NCBI RefSeq assembly: GCF_900314615.1
Contig: NZ_OMWA01000009.1
Span: 1-64,000 of the forward strand
Origin: an uncultured Methanobrevibacter sp.
GTDB taxonomy: Archaea; Methanobacteriota; Methanobacteria; Methanobacteriales; Methanobacteriaceae
DNA length: 64,000 bases
Direction: 5' to 3'
Shown: positions 16,404 through 25,932 of the stretch, piece after piece
Layout: each line of letters begins with the position of its first letter
Position numbering within the stretch: position 1 is the stretch's first letter
The notes under the pieces: model-generated
What the model was told of the DNA's origin: nothing
Seen by the model: only the letters and a program-made list of their open reading frames with translations
Database searches by the model: none
Position numbers and translations under genes: made by a program

Positions 16404-17075
16404 TTATTTTAAAACTTTATAAGTTAAAATCAAATCCTTTCCAAGAGAATATGAATCAACCAACTCTAATCTGACAGCTTCATCCATCAAATCAAAGCCT
16501 TCACCATCAAAGAAAGTCTTTGAATCTGCTCCCCCTACAACCATAGGAGCAACGCATATTCTTATCTCATCAATAAGACCTGCTTTTATCATTGAAAAGT
16601 TGAGAGTAGCTCCACCTTCAAGCATCAGCTTTTCAATCCCCTCTTCATGAAGATAGCTCATAAGTGATGTCAAATCGACCCTTTCATCACCGCTCCAAAA
16701 AAATTTAACTCCTTTCTTTTTAAAGTTTTCATACCTCGCAGAAGCTAGAAAATCTTCTTTATACTCATTAGCACATGCAATGATGGTTTTTGCATCGCTG
16801 TTGGTTATCCTTGCCCCGTCAGGAGTTCTGCATTTGCTGTCAACCACAACACGTACGGGATTATCTTCGGGATTTGCATCGATTTTGTGAACAGTGAGTC
16901 TTGGATCATCGGCTAAGACTGTACCTATTCCAACCATGATTGCATCGCACTGCTTTCGAATCTCATGAACCCTTTTTAAATCTTCATCGCCGGAAATATT
17001 GGAGCTTCCGGTTTTTGTTGCAATTTTACCGTCCAGTGTCATTGCCGCATTCAATATTACGTAAGGTCTCATCAT
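16404..17075 (-). CDS. arfC: 2,5-diamino-6-ribosylamino-pyrimidinone 5'-phosphate reductase
   Basis: A 223-residue RibD-C-type reductase. In archaea this NAD(P)H enzyme reduces the ribosylaminopyrimidine after GTP opening, a step of riboflavin and F420 deazaflavin synthesis. The start MMRPYVILNAAMTLDGKIAT, the GxGTVLADDPRLT segment (about 50-61) and the EGGATLNFSMIKAGLIDEIR motif (about 152-171) are typical; there is no deaminase domain, as in archaea. It follows the GT4 gene by four bases, so the two are probably co-transcribed; GGGATGAT precedes the ATG. It fits with cofH further along, which also serves F420. Confidence 0.88.
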   Translation of the reverse strand: MMRPYVILNAAMTLDGKIATKTGSSNISGDEDLKRVHEIRKQCDAIMVGIGTVLADDPRLTVHKIDANPEDNPVRVVVDSKCRTPDGARITNSDAKTIIACANEYKEDFLASARYENFKKKGVKFFWSGDERVDLTSLMSYLHEEGIEKLMLEGGATLNFSMIKAGLIDEIRICVAPMVVGGADSKTFFDGEGFDLMDEAVRLELVDSYSLGKDLILTYKVLK

Positions 17076-17079
17076 GTTA

Positions 17080-18096
17080 TCATCCCATGTGATAGAACAT
17101 TTCCTTTATCTGGAGGAAGTTCATTAAAGTCTGGTTTTCAAGCATTCCAGGCATTATTAAAGCAACAATAATACCCAATATACCAAATACTATTCCGATT
17201 GCCCAGATGATTTTAACCGCATTCTTCTCAGCAATTGGTTTTCTTAAAATAAGTCTTATTAATGATTTGAAACCGACATCCGGCCTTACCAGTTTTCCTT
17301 CATCGTTTAGCTGTGTAGGTTTTTGCTGGGAGCGGTTCATTACACCTGCAGAGTAGAATTTTAAAGCCGCATCGATAATGTTCGGCATCAGTACAATAAG
17401 CGCAATAAGTTTTACCCTTCCGATAAATGCAATACAGACTATAGCTGCTCCGATAATAAGTGTACCAGTATCGCCCGGGAAAATTTTAGCAGGATATCTG
17501 TTAAAGTATAGAAATGCAAGAAGTGCACCGAGCATACTCATGGAAATGATTGTAACGTCGTATTTTCCCAAAAGGATACATGCAATGGTCAGTGATGTCA
17601 TTGAGATAACGCCCAGACCTGATTCTATACCGTTTAAACCTGCAAGCATGTTTGTCAGATTTGATCCGATTGAAAGTGCAATAGGCATTGTAATCAGATA
17701 TAATATACCAACATTAGGCGGTGCAGCCCACATCAGAGGAAGACCTGCGATAAAAAGCAAAAAGAACTTGGATTTTGATGAAAGTGCTAATAAATCATCG
17801 AGAATACCTATCATTCCTACAAGAAGTATTACAACAAGCACTATAACAAGCGGAAATGCCAGAATGTCGTGCATGTAGATTCCGGAAAACATTCCAAGTA
17901 CAAATCCGAATATGATACCGAATCCTCCCATTTCTGCAACAACCGGCTTCCAGGATTTATGGATATCTTTTCCAACAATATCAGCTTCTTCAAGCTTTTG
18001 AATAATTTTCGGCATGAATAATCTGGTCATTGAAAAAGACAGCAATCCGCAGATTATTGCTATTACGTATAAAGGAAGTTGTGGTAAAATCATCAT
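17080..18096 (-). CDS. GT4 family UDP-sugar:polyprenyl-phosphate sugar-1-phosphotransferase (MraY/WecA/Alg7-like)
   Basis: A 338-residue integral membrane protein with about 9-10 hydrophobic helices. It shows the GT4 family marks: a cytosolic DDLL loop (GILDDLLALSSKSK, about 107-120), SNLTNMLAGLNGIESGLG (about 146-163) with the catalytic N and D/E-type residues, and FPGDTGTL (about 207-214). Such enzymes start lipid-linked glycan assembly by moving a phospho-sugar to a polyprenyl phosphate; in a Methanobrevibacter this could serve N-glycosylation, pseudomurein or other wall polymers. The exact sugar cannot be told. The gene heads a likely two-gene unit with arfC. Confidence 0.8.
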   Translation of the reverse strand: MMILPQLPLYVIAIICGLLSFSMTRLFMPKIIQKLEEADIVGKDIHKSWKPVVAEMGGFGIIFGFVLGMFSGIYMHDILAFPLVIVLVVILLVGMIGILDDLLALSSKSKFFLLFIAGLPLMWAAPPNVGILYLITMPIALSIGSNLTNMLAGLNGIESGLGVISMTSLTIACILLGKYDVTIISMSMLGALLAFLYFNRYPAKIFPGDTGTLIIGAAIVCIAFIGRVKLIALIVLMPNIIDAALKFYSAGVMNRSQQKPTQLNDEGKLVRPDVGFKSLIRLILRKPIAEKNAVKIIWAIGIVFGILGIIVALIMPGMLENQTLMNFLQIKEMFYHMG

Positions 18097-18161
18097 ATTT
18101 AATTATTTAATACTCATTATTAAAAAAAGTAATTATTTATATAATGATGCATCTCTGCATT

Positions 18162-18204
18162 TAAAAAAAAAGAAAAAAGGTATAGCTTAAAAAATTAAGC
18201 TATA
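18162..18204 (-). terminator. Terminator of the DUF4013 gene
   Basis: TATAGCTTAA (18181-18190) and TTAAGCTATA (18195-18204) are perfect 10-bp arms around AAAA. The arm includes the stop codon of the minus-strand gene, and a T-rich run (18162-18178 on the minus strand) follows. Confidence 0.7.
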
Positions 18205-19025
18205 TCAGAATATAATAACCCGACTGCTCTTTGAGTAAACAATACAAGATACGGAGTTATTATAATTGAAAGGAATGATAAAATAGGTACGATATTGAAG
18301 ATAGCGGATAAAACAAAGTTGACAACAAAAATTACAACCATCACTAAGATTATCACTATTAATACTTTAGCTATACCAATCCTTTTGATGTCTTTTGCAG
18401 ATTCAAAAATGCTTAAAGCTTCAAATAAATCACCAGTATTTGCTAATCTTGCCTGAGCCATAACTTCAAGGAATGAAAAGACTACAAATACGATTACAGC
18501 AACTGTTAAAGTGATTGTTAAAGAAATAATCAAACCGACTATTGCATCGGCCATTGCACCGAATACTAAAACAGAAAAGTCTCCGGTGGTTATAACACTT
18601 AAAATCTGTGCTAAAAGTCCTTCAAATACTATCCAAATTTTACCATAAATATCTGTTACTAATCCTGTAAGTAAAACAATTAAAGCCGGAATTAAATAGT
18701 ATACGAATGATACTACAAAACTGTAAAAACCGGTGATAAAGTCTTCCCACCAATCAAATCCAGGAACTTTATCGTCAAGATTTATACCGGATTTAATAAC
18801 ACTGATTGAATAACCGGACATCAACCATCCGATTACCATTGCAATTATTACTGCTATTCCACCCCACATGAAGCATTCAGGAATAATAATTCCTAATACA
18901 TATACTCCAATTCCAACAGTAGCAAAAATTGATGATACTATTGACAGAAGAATATAAATTGCTAGCATTTTAACATCTTTAGTCGGGAATGTAAAAGCGT
19001 CCTTAATTATTTCCATTACTTCCAT
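18195..19025 (-). CDS. DUF4013 family membrane protein
   Basis: A 276-residue membrane protein resembling DUF4013, a family common in Methanobrevibacter and Methanosphaera. It starts with an amphipathic MEVMEIIKDAFTFPTKD and has about six to seven hydrophobic helices; the SYFxxG-like loop is replaced by SGYSISVIKSGINLDD near residue 85, and the middle has the QARLANTGDLFEALSIFE cytosolic loop. The function is unknown. I prefer the ATG at 19023-19025, four residues inside the longest frame, because GGGTGA sits just ahead of it. It has its own terminator and stands as a single gene. Confidence 0.65.
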   Translation of the reverse strand: MEVMEIIKDAFTFPTKDVKMLAIYILLSIVSSIFATVGIGVYVLGIIIPECFMWGGIAVIIAMVIGWLMSGYSISVIKSGINLDDKVPGFDWWEDFITGFYSFVVSFVYYLIPALIVLLTGLVTDIYGKIWIVFEGLLAQILSVITTGDFSVLVFGAMADAIVGLIISLTITLTVAVIVFVVFSFLEVMAQARLANTGDLFEALSIFESAKDIKRIGIAKVLIVIILVMVVIFVVNFVLSAIFNIVPILSFLSIIITPYLVLFTQRAVGLLYSDIA

Positions 19026-19256
19026 ATTTTCACCCATTAACTTAATTTATTTCACTCTTAATAAGAGACAATAATATATATCTAAAAAGTACTATTTAAA
19101 GTTGTTTAACAATTTATAAGAAAAATAAATTTTTAAAATTATTTTTAATTAATTTTTATATACAATAAAATACAACCTTAAATATATAACTGTTTTATTC
19201 AGCAAATGTGATTGAAAAAAATACTTGTTAGTCAAAAAAATAATGAGGGAGTGTTA

Positions 19257-19958
19257 ATGGAGAGAAAAAAATTAATTATAATAGCTGTAATACTTTTAAT
19301 AATTGCTGCAGCAGCCCTTTTTGTAATACTTACAACAGTTCATTATGAAAAAATTGAAATAACACCGAACGGAACCACTATAGACGTTCCGGCAAATCAG
19401 ACTAAATATAACGGAGAATACGAAAGTGCCAAAATCTGGAACTGGAACAGCGGAATACTCCTAACATACAACAGCAATGCAGACAACAATCTTATCAAAG
19501 TAACCGAATTGGGTTTCAATACGGCAAATGACTTAATAAAAAAAGGAGAAAGAGAGGATGTTGACGGTTTAACATGTTATATTATCAATGCTGATCAGCT
19601 GTTGGAAATCCACATATTTGACATAATTAAAGTTAATTACAACGGCAAATTCTATTGCATACCTCTGACTAATGAAACAACACATGACAATATCATAATA
19701 TGCTGCAAAGACAAAAACATGGCTGTGCATATGGCCAAATCAGTACAGTACAAAAATGTTTATCCCGACAAACCTAAACTGGACAATGCCGTTTCCGGCG
19801 TGAAAAACATGACCGATGATTTGCAGTCAAAGGCAACAGATTTAGTAAACAATAACAATTTAAGCAACGTCAAATCCACAATTGAAGAACAAACCGGAAT
19901 TAATTTAGATGATGCTAAAACAGAAATAGAAAAATACACAGAACAATTACCCATATAA
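19257..19958 (+). CDS. Membrane-anchored extracytoplasmic protein, unknown function
   Basis: I do not recognise a named family. From the ATG at 19257 (GAGGGAGTG just upstream) it encodes 233 residues: a positively charged start and one transmembrane helix (about residues 5-28, LIIIAVILLIIAAAALFVIL), then an outside domain with NGTTIDVPANQTKYNG and several possible N-glycosylation sites, ending in a polar, probably helical tail (residues about 180-233). A TTG at 19212 would add 15 residues but lacks a ribosome site. The next gene follows after 25 bases and may be co-transcribed. Confidence 0.6.
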   Translation: MERKKLIIIAVILLIIAAAALFVILTTVHYEKIEITPNGTTIDVPANQTKYNGEYESAKIWNWNSGILLTYNSNADNNLIKVTELGFNTANDLIKKGEREDVDGLTCYIINADQLLEIHIFDIIKVNYNGKFYCIPLTNETTHDNIIICCKDKNMAVHMAKSVQYKNVYPDKPKLDNAVSGVKNMTDDLQSKATDLVNNNNLSNVKSTIEEQTGINLDDAKTEIEKYTEQLPI

Positions 19959-19983
19959 TTAAAATAATGATAACGTGATTGAT

Positions 19984-21954
19984 ATGGAAATTATTAATGA
20001 AAAACAGACCCCAAAAAGAAGCTTGAAAAGAAGTTTAATCGTATTTATTGGAAATATCATAGGAATATATCTGATAAGTATTTTAGGACTGGGAGTTGAA
20101 ATCAGCCATTCAGGAGACATAATGCTTTTAGTGCTGTTCTTAGGAATTATTAATGCTATACTATGGCCAATATTAACAAGAATAGCTATGCCGTTTTTAG
20201 TTTTAACATTCGGTGTAGGGACATTGATACTGAACGGAGTGCTGCTTCAGCTTTTAGCACCAATGTTTGGAATAGAAATTAAAGGTGCTGCACTTATTCT
20301 CGCACCGCTGGGAATGGCTGCCGTTACAACCCTGCTTTCAACATTAATAACCATTGAAGACGACAGTTCATATTACAGAGCTGTTTTAAACGATGCTGAA
20401 AAGAAAAGAAAAAGCGACGTCAAAGATTATCCTGGAGTGATAATTGTTGAAATTGACGGACTTGCTTATGATGTTTTACGTGAAGCTGTTGAAAAAGGCG
20501 ACATGCCTACCATGAAGGAAATGATTGAAAGCAACGATTACAACCTCAGAATGTGGGAAACCGATCTTTCGTCACAGACAGGTGCAAGCCAGGCGGGAAT
20601 CCTTCACGGAAACAATGAAGGCATCGTCGCATTCAGATGGATAGAAAAAAGCAACGGCAATCAGATGATGCAATGTTCAGGAATCACTAAAGTGCCTGAA
20701 TTGGAGCAGAGAATTTCAAATGGAGACGGTCTGCTCGTGGACAACGGAGCAAGTAGATCCAATTTATTCTCAGGAGATACCGACAATGTGATTTTTACAT
20801 TCAGTAAGATTATGGATTTCGGCAAACTCTACAATAAGGCATGGTATTCTGTATTTTCCAATCCAAGTAATTTTGCACGTATAATTGCCCTGTTTCTGGC
20901 AGATATTGTACGTGAAATCTGGTCACAATTCACACATTCCGTGAAAAATGTCAGACCAAGAATTAAACGTGGAATTATGTACATTCCAACAAGAGCCGCT
21001 ACAAATGTATTCATGAGAGAAATCAACACTTCAACTTTAATCGGAGACATGATGGTTGGAGACGTTGACGTTGCATACTCAACATACCTCGGTTATGATG
21101 AAATAGCTCACCACTCAGGAGTCAGAGACAGTGACGCATGGATAGCATTAAGGCAGATGGACAAACAGATTAAGCATTTAGTCGATGCAAACAAGTACTG
21201 CCCTAGAAACTATCAGTTCGTAATTCAGTCAGACCACGGTCAGACAAACGGTGCTACATTTACCCAGAGATACGGTCAGACATTTGAGGACTTTGTAAAG
21301 TCACTTCTTCCTGAAGACATGACAATGTTTGCAAAAATGACATCAAACGACGACCACTTTGTAGGGGATTACACTCCGTTTGCAAGAAAAGATAAAAAAA
21401 TAGAAAAAGAGAAAAAAGAAGCAAAAGAATTAAGTGACTCTGAAGTCATCGTACTGGCTTCAGGTAACCTTGCAATGATTTATCTGACCCAATGGAGTAA
21501 AAGACTGACCTATGAGGAACTTAACAGCTATTTCCCTGAACTGATACCTGGACTAATAAACAATGAATATGTCGGTTTTATTTTAGTCAGATCCCAGGAA
21601 CACGGAGACCTTGCAATCGGTAAAAATGGTACATACTACCTCGACAGCGATAAAATTGAAGGTGAAAATCCGCTTAAAGGATTCGGAGACAATATCGTCA
21701 GACATTTAAAAAGAACCAGCTCATTTGAACACACACCGGATATCCTTGTTAACAGTTTTTATGATGAGGAAGCTGATGAGGTATGTGCATTTGAAGAACT
21801 TGTCGGAAGCCACGGTGGAGCAGGCGGAGACCAGTCAAAACCGTTCATACTCTACCCTTCAAGCTGGAATGTAAGTGATGATGATATTATCGGTGCAGAA
21901 AATATTTATAAACTTATAAAAGAGAATTTAGCAGAATTAAAAAAATTGAAATAA
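19984..21954 (+). CDS. Membrane protein: holin-like N-terminus fused to alkaline-phosphatase-superfamily phosphodiesterase
   Basis: A 656-residue two-part protein. Residues 1-125 have four transmembrane helices resembling the phage_holin_4_2 (PF04020) fold. Residues about 150-655 are a type I phosphodiesterase/alkaline phosphatase domain: VIIVEIDGLAYDVL (first metal aspartate), SSQTGASQAGIL (nucleophile region), a metal site in YLGYDEIAHHSG and QSDHGQTNG, and a last GSHGGAGG. It would hydrolyse a phosphate ester or phosphodiester at the membrane; the substrate is unknown. Start ATG at 19984 has GTGAT four bases upstream; a GTG at 19975 is possible. Confidence 0.75.
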   Translation: MEIINEKQTPKRSLKRSLIVFIGNIIGIYLISILGLGVEISHSGDIMLLVLFLGIINAILWPILTRIAMPFLVLTFGVGTLILNGVLLQLLAPMFGIEIKGAALILAPLGMAAVTTLLSTLITIEDDSSYYRAVLNDAEKKRKSDVKDYPGVIIVEIDGLAYDVLREAVEKGDMPTMKEMIESNDYNLRMWETDLSSQTGASQAGILHGNNEGIVAFRWIEKSNGNQMMQCSGITKVPELEQRISNGDGLLVDNGASRSNLFSGDTDNVIFTFSKIMDFGKLYNKAWYSVFSNPSNFARIIALFLADIVREIWSQFTHSVKNVRPRIKRGIMYIPTRAATNVFMREINTSTLIGDMMVGDVDVAYSTYLGYDEIAHHSGVRDSDAWIALRQMDKQIKHLVDANKYCPRNYQFVIQSDHGQTNGATFTQRYGQTFEDFVKSLLPEDMTMFAKMTSNDDHFVGDYTPFARKDKKIEKEKKEAKELSDSEVIVLASGNLAMIYLTQWSKRLTYEELNSYFPELIPGLINNEYVGFILVRSQEHGDLAIGKNGTYYLDSDKIEGENPLKGFGDNIVRHLKRTSSFEHTPDILVNSFYDEEADEVCAFEELVGSHGGAGGDQSKPFILYPSSWNVSDDDIIGAENIYKLIKENLAELKKLK

Positions 21955-21960
21955 ATAAAA

Positions 21961-21982
21961 GGTATGGAATTTAATCCATATC
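21961..21982. terminator. Bidirectional terminator between convergent genes
   Basis: GGTATGGA (21961-21968) and TCCATATC (21975-21982) form an 8-bp stem (one G-T pair) with a six-base loop. It lies in the 28-base gap between convergent stop codons with T-rich sequence on the right. Confidence 0.5.
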
Positions 21983-22780
21983 TTATTCTTTATTATTTTT
22001 AATCAATGATTCCAATTCATCCAAACGTTTATTTAACTCTTTTTCACGTTTTTGGCTATGTTTAAGTAAAATTGCAGCAGTTAACGTAGCAGTACCTACA
22101 CCGGATATGATGTATCCTCCCCAAACTAAAAGGATACTTATTAATTTACCAACACCTGAATTACCAAGTACAGCATAACCGTTACTTGTAAATGCATTTG
22201 AAACCATAACTGCAGAATTTAAAGGTTCAACACCCTCTGCAAATAATGTTACAACGAAACTGAAGAATACAATGGAGAATAATAGCATAATAGTAATTCC
22301 AAGACCGTTTGTCTCGGTATATTGTCTGAATTGGTCGAAATACATCTTAATGAAATATGCATATACAAGAATATGAATCAGATAAATCGGCCAGAACATT
22401 AGAAATTCGCCAAAAACAAGGAATACCAATGATTCATAAGGCACCATGAGGAAGAACAATATTTTATTGTTCCAGGAGCTATAATCCAAAGTTAAAGCAA
22501 CATATAATGATATAAGAATTTGTAAAACCGCAATCGGAAGTAACTCTTTTCCTTCAAATATCATAATGTATAATATGAAAACAAAGAAAATCAACATCAT
22601 GACCAAATAATAAACCTGGTTTAATGTTTCAAGTTCCTGTTCGGGGAAATATTCCTTTGGATTAAAAAATCTGCTGTTACTGTTAACCAATTTATTAAAA
22701 ATTAATTTTCCAACAGCAAACAGCACACCAAACACTAAAATTGGAATAATCAGTTCACCTACAATCTTCAAAATTTCCAT
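21983..22780 (-). CDS. Ion-channel-like membrane protein (putative K+ channel)
   Basis: A 265-residue protein with about six hydrophobic helices and a C-terminal charged coiled coil (KHSQKREKELNKRLDELESL, about 238-257). Near residues 188-230 a pore-like segment reads VSNAFTSNGYAVLGNSGVGK followed by a glycine-hinged helix (WGGYIISGVGTATLTAAIL), which looks like the pore-loop/TM2 pattern of two-helix potassium channels with a variant filter (SNGYAVLG instead of TVGYGD). There is no RCK/TrkA domain. The ion specificity is inference. It is monocistronic and convergent with the phosphodiesterase gene. Confidence 0.5.
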   Translation of the reverse strand: MEILKIVGELIIPILVFGVLFAVGKLIFNKLVNSNSRFFNPKEYFPEQELETLNQVYYLVMMLIFFVFILYIMIFEGKELLPIAVLQILISLYVALTLDYSSWNNKILFFLMVPYESLVFLVFGEFLMFWPIYLIHILVYAYFIKMYFDQFRQYTETNGLGITIMLLFSIVFFSFVVTLFAEGVEPLNSAVMVSNAFTSNGYAVLGNSGVGKLISILLVWGGYIISGVGTATLTAAILLKHSQKREKELNKRLDELESLIKNNKE

Positions 22781-23238
22781 ATTAAGTATTTTTATCAGTA
22801 CTTATATTTAATGTTTTAATCTATTCACACCATTACATGATTTATACATGAAAAATGAACAGTTTAAGAAAATACAATTTTTAATGCATTGTCAAACAAT
22901 TTTAACACTACTATAAGAATAAATTATTTTAATTTACTATAAACTAAACTATCTTAATGGAATTCGTTCAATGACATATAATTTTAATGCAATTTTTCAG
23001 ATGTGCAGTTACTTAGAACAACAAAGTATTAAAGAAGCATGAGAATTTCGTACAAAAATGTTAAAAAATCATCAGTATAAATTAATAACAGTTATTTAGC
23101 TACAATTAAAAGTGATATGAGTTTTAAAAATGAAAATATTTTAAATATAATGTAGATTAAAATTATAATTAAAAAGAGCAGATTAAATTTTAAAAAAGAA
23201 ATTTTCTAAAAAAAAAAACACATGATGGAGGCTATACA
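22781..23238. other. Intergenic region, no gene seen
   Basis: 458 bp of AT-rich sequence between a minus-strand and a plus-strand gene, so both promoters must lie in it. I see no ORF with a ribosome site, no strong hairpin and no repeat. Confidence 0.4.
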
Positions 23239-23385
23239 ATGATTGGAAGCATGTTAATGAATTTTATTAGAATCTTAATAATAGTTTTTATAATATATGC
23301 AATATTTAAAGGCTTAAAAACAGTATTAAAAATAGCAATAATTCTATTTGTTATTTCTATAATATTGGGATTTTTCGGATTCTAA
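23239..23385 (+). CDS. 48-residue small membrane protein
   Basis: A short gene with good signals. The ATG at 23239 is preceded by GGAGG with eight bases spacing. The product begins MIGSMLMNFIRILIIVFIIY and has two hydrophobic segments (about 8-22 and 29-47) separated by a short basic loop (FKGLKTVLK), ending ILGFFGF. It may form a membrane hairpin. I do not recognise it. Its own upstream spacer of more than 400 bp and 304 bp to the next gene suggest a single-gene transcript. Confidence 0.6.
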   Translation: MIGSMLMNFIRILIIVFIIYAIFKGLKTVLKIAIILFVISIILGFFGF

Positions 23386-23689
23386 AATCCCACTTCCTAA
23401 ACTTTTTTTCAGTATGTTTACATTATATCACAAACACCAAATTATTATAATTTTTTATGAAAAATTTTAATTTAAATGTACAAAAATTGACATTCATCAG
23501 AAATTTTTCAAAGAAGATTAATCAGAACAAATTAAATGAAAATTAAAGCATTACATATTTTAAATTTAAAAAAAGTACAAAAATATTTTAAATAGGAAAG
23601 ATAAATGATAAAATATGGTATAATAATTGAACATATCATAAATTGAGAAAATAACATGATTAAACTTAAAAAAATGGAGGATAATTAAA
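23386..23689. other. Intergenic region upstream of the MFS gene
   Basis: 304 bp without a gene. It must hold the end of the small membrane protein transcript and the MFS promoter. The sequence is very AT-rich; several TATA-like stretches (for example TTTAAATA near 23585) prevent a unique call. Confidence 0.35.
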
Positions 23690-25213
23690 ATGAATGTAAC
23701 AAAAAAGGAAGCTTCATGGGGTGCACTATTAATTATAGCTCTAGCTTCATTTATTGTAGCTTTGGATGCAACATTCATGAATGTAAGTATTTCTCAGGTC
23801 GTTGCTGATTTGAATACAGATGTAAGTACTATTCAAATGATCATGTCTTTTTATACACTCATTACTGCTGCATTCATGCTTTTAAGCGCAAAGTTACAGG
23901 ATATCGTCGGGAAAAAGAAACTATTTTTAATAGGTACTGCACTTTATGGTGTCGGAACATTTACAGCATCAATAAGTGCGAATTCAACAATGTTATTTAT
24001 CGGATGGTCTGTAATTGAAGGTGTTGCCGGAGCATTAATGTTGCCTGCTACAGTTTCACTTATCAGTGGAACATACAGCGGTGAAAAACGTACAGTTGCT
24101 TTGGCAATTGTGGGAGTTATGGGTGCAGTTGCAGCTGCTATCGGTCCGCTCTTCGGTGGAATCATGACAACATTTCTCTCATGGAGATACGGATTTGCAA
24201 CCGAATTAATAATAGTTTTCATAATATTAATAATGAGAAATAAAATACCAAATTTCGAACCTACTGAATCTAGAGAAGATTTGGATATTACCGGTGCAAT
24301 AATTTCATTTATAGGTCTGGTATTATTAGTTCAAGGTGTTTTAACACTTTCAAAAGATATCACAACCAGTATAATTATAGTTATTCTGGGATTAGTTGCA
24401 TTAGCAATCTTTGCATTATTTGAAACAAGAAGAAAAAGAAACGGTGATGTGCCGTTATTAGATATGGACTTATTTAAAGACAGAAATTTACGTACAGGAA
24501 CTGCAATTTTATTATTAAGTTTCCTTTCAATGGGAGGAGCATTATTTGCGGTATCACTGTATCTGCAGAACGTATTACAGTTAAATGCATTTAATACTGG
24601 TATAACTACTCTTCCAATGACTATAGGTCTGCTTGTATTTGCTATTTTTGCTCCAAGTTTATCTAGTAAATGGGGTCATAAAGCAGTTATGGCTATAGGA
24701 TCTATAATGGCAATCGCAGGATGTCTGCTTTTAAGCTATCAATTCAAGCTTGATGCAACATTCTTTACTTTACTGCCTGGACTCTTAATATTAGGAGCAG
24801 GACTTGGATTTAACATGTCATTATGTACTGATATTTCCATATCCAACATCCCTGCAGAAAGCCAAAACAACGCATCCGGTGTTAATTCAACCGGTCAGTC
24901 ATTAGGTGAATCAATGGGTACAGCAATTATAGGAATAATTCTAATTCTCGGATTTATGGGAGGTGTTTCTCATGCAGTCGATGTATATGCACCTCAACAT
25001 TCAGGAGACGAACACTTCCAACAAGTTGTAATTGAACAGTTCCAGAAGGTAGGTAATATAAACGATATTAAGTCAGATCAAACTGTAGTTCAAATTGTAG
25101 ACACAGTTATTCAGGAAACCATGGCCTTTGTAATGCAGATTACGGCTCTGATAATGGGTATTGTATTTATTCTAACGCTACGGCTGCAGAATCCAAATAT
25201 TAAAAAACAATGA
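23690..25213 (+). CDS. MFS drug/metabolite exporter, DHA2 (EmrB/QacA) family
   Basis: A 507-residue transporter with about 14 membrane helices, the DHA2 count. The start MNVTKKEASWGALLIIALAS, the motif-A-like loop LQDIVGKKKLFLIGT (about 67-81), the motif-C-like GVMGAVAAAIGPLFGG (about 141-156) and the GVNSTGQSLGESMGTA segment (about 399-414) fit proton-driven multidrug exporters. The substrate cannot be told from sequence. GGAGG is placed well ahead of the ATG. No local TetR/MarR regulator is present. It ends in a strong terminator. Confidence 0.88.
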   Translation: MNVTKKEASWGALLIIALASFIVALDATFMNVSISQVVADLNTDVSTIQMIMSFYTLITAAFMLLSAKLQDIVGKKKLFLIGTALYGVGTFTASISANSTMLFIGWSVIEGVAGALMLPATVSLISGTYSGEKRTVALAIVGVMGAVAAAIGPLFGGIMTTFLSWRYGFATELIIVFIILIMRNKIPNFEPTESREDLDITGAIISFIGLVLLVQGVLTLSKDITTSIIIVILGLVALAIFALFETRRKRNGDVPLLDMDLFKDRNLRTGTAILLLSFLSMGGALFAVSLYLQNVLQLNAFNTGITTLPMTIGLLVFAIFAPSLSSKWGHKAVMAIGSIMAIAGCLLLSYQFKLDATFFTLLPGLLILGAGLGFNMSLCTDISISNIPAESQNNASGVNSTGQSLGESMGTAIIGIILILGFMGGVSHAVDVYAPQHSGDEHFQQVVIEQFQKVGNINDIKSDQTVVQIVDTVIQETMAFVMQITALIMGIVFILTLRLQNPNIKKQ

Positions 25214-25246
25214 GAGTCCCACTCTCATTTACTTTCTTTTTTTTGA
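25211..25246 (+). terminator. Terminator of the MFS gene
   Basis: TGAGAGT (25211-25217) CCC ACTCTCA (25221-25227) is a perfect 7-bp hairpin that includes the TGA stop, followed by a T-rich run ending in eight T. Confidence 0.8.
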
Positions 25247-25434
25247 ATTTTTTACTAATTTTCCACTAATCTGTAAAAAGCATTAGAGATTAAAACATTA
25301 TATTTTAAGCAAAACATAATTAATATAACATGAATGACCGGAAACCATCATTTTATAATATCTGCAATTAATTTAATTACAGACAGTTAAAAAAAAAGAA
25401 AAAAAAGTATAGCTACGTATATAGATAAATTTTT

Positions 25435-25471
25435 AAAAATAAAAAAATAAAAGCAATCGGAAAGATTGCTT
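25435..25471 (-). terminator. Terminator of the first DUF308 gene
   Basis: AAGCAATC (25451-25458) and GATTGCTT (25464-25471) are perfect arms around five bases; on the minus strand a T-rich run follows. The same AGCAATC/GATTGCT stem ends the paralog at 26884-26901, showing that the terminator was copied with the gene. Confidence 0.75.
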
Positions 25472-25479
25472 ATTGACTT

Positions 25480-25932
25480 CTATTCAAGATATAAACTTAC
25501 ACCTTTAACGATTAAGCTTACTCCTATAAGGATTGGAGCGAATAAAGGCTGATCGATTGAAAGTCCTCCAAGAACAAATGAAATAATACCGAATATTATT
25601 ATCAAGATAGAAGCGATTTTTGACATTTGCGGACCTGAGAAAAGACCAGTAATACCTGCTAAAATCATTAGGATACCAATGACATAGAACTGCAGTGAAA
25701 ACAGAATTGCCAATGCCGCAATATTAAATGTAAATGCAAACCCAACTATAATAGCCAGAATACCAATAATAATATTGAATGCTGTAAATCCGCTTAATAT
25801 CAATACTATACCAAGGAATACTAAACTTAATCCAATAAGAACAGTCAATGCTACTGAACTAAAAATAGGACAAATTATAAAGATTAATCCTAAAATAATG
25901 GCTAATATTCCTGAAGCTTGATTTCTTTCCAT
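25480..25932 (-). CDS. DUF308-like small membrane protein (paralog A)
   Basis: A 150-residue protein made almost wholly of six short hydrophobic helices, matching the DUF308 (HdeD-like) pattern of repeated helix pairs with glycines. It starts MERNQASGILAIILGLIFII. GGGAGG lies seven to twelve bases before the ATG at 25930-25932; a longer frame upstream has no such support. The function is unknown. It is a divergent paralog of the gene at 26420 (about 70% identical by eye), with similar leader and terminator. Confidence 0.72.
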   Translation of the reverse strand: MERNQASGILAIILGLIFIICPIFSSVALTVLIGLSLVFLGIVLILSGFTAFNIIIGILAIIVGFAFTFNIAALAILFSLQFYVIGILMILAGITGLFSGPQMSKIASILIIIFGIISFVLGGLSIDQPLFAPILIGVSLIVKGVSLYLE

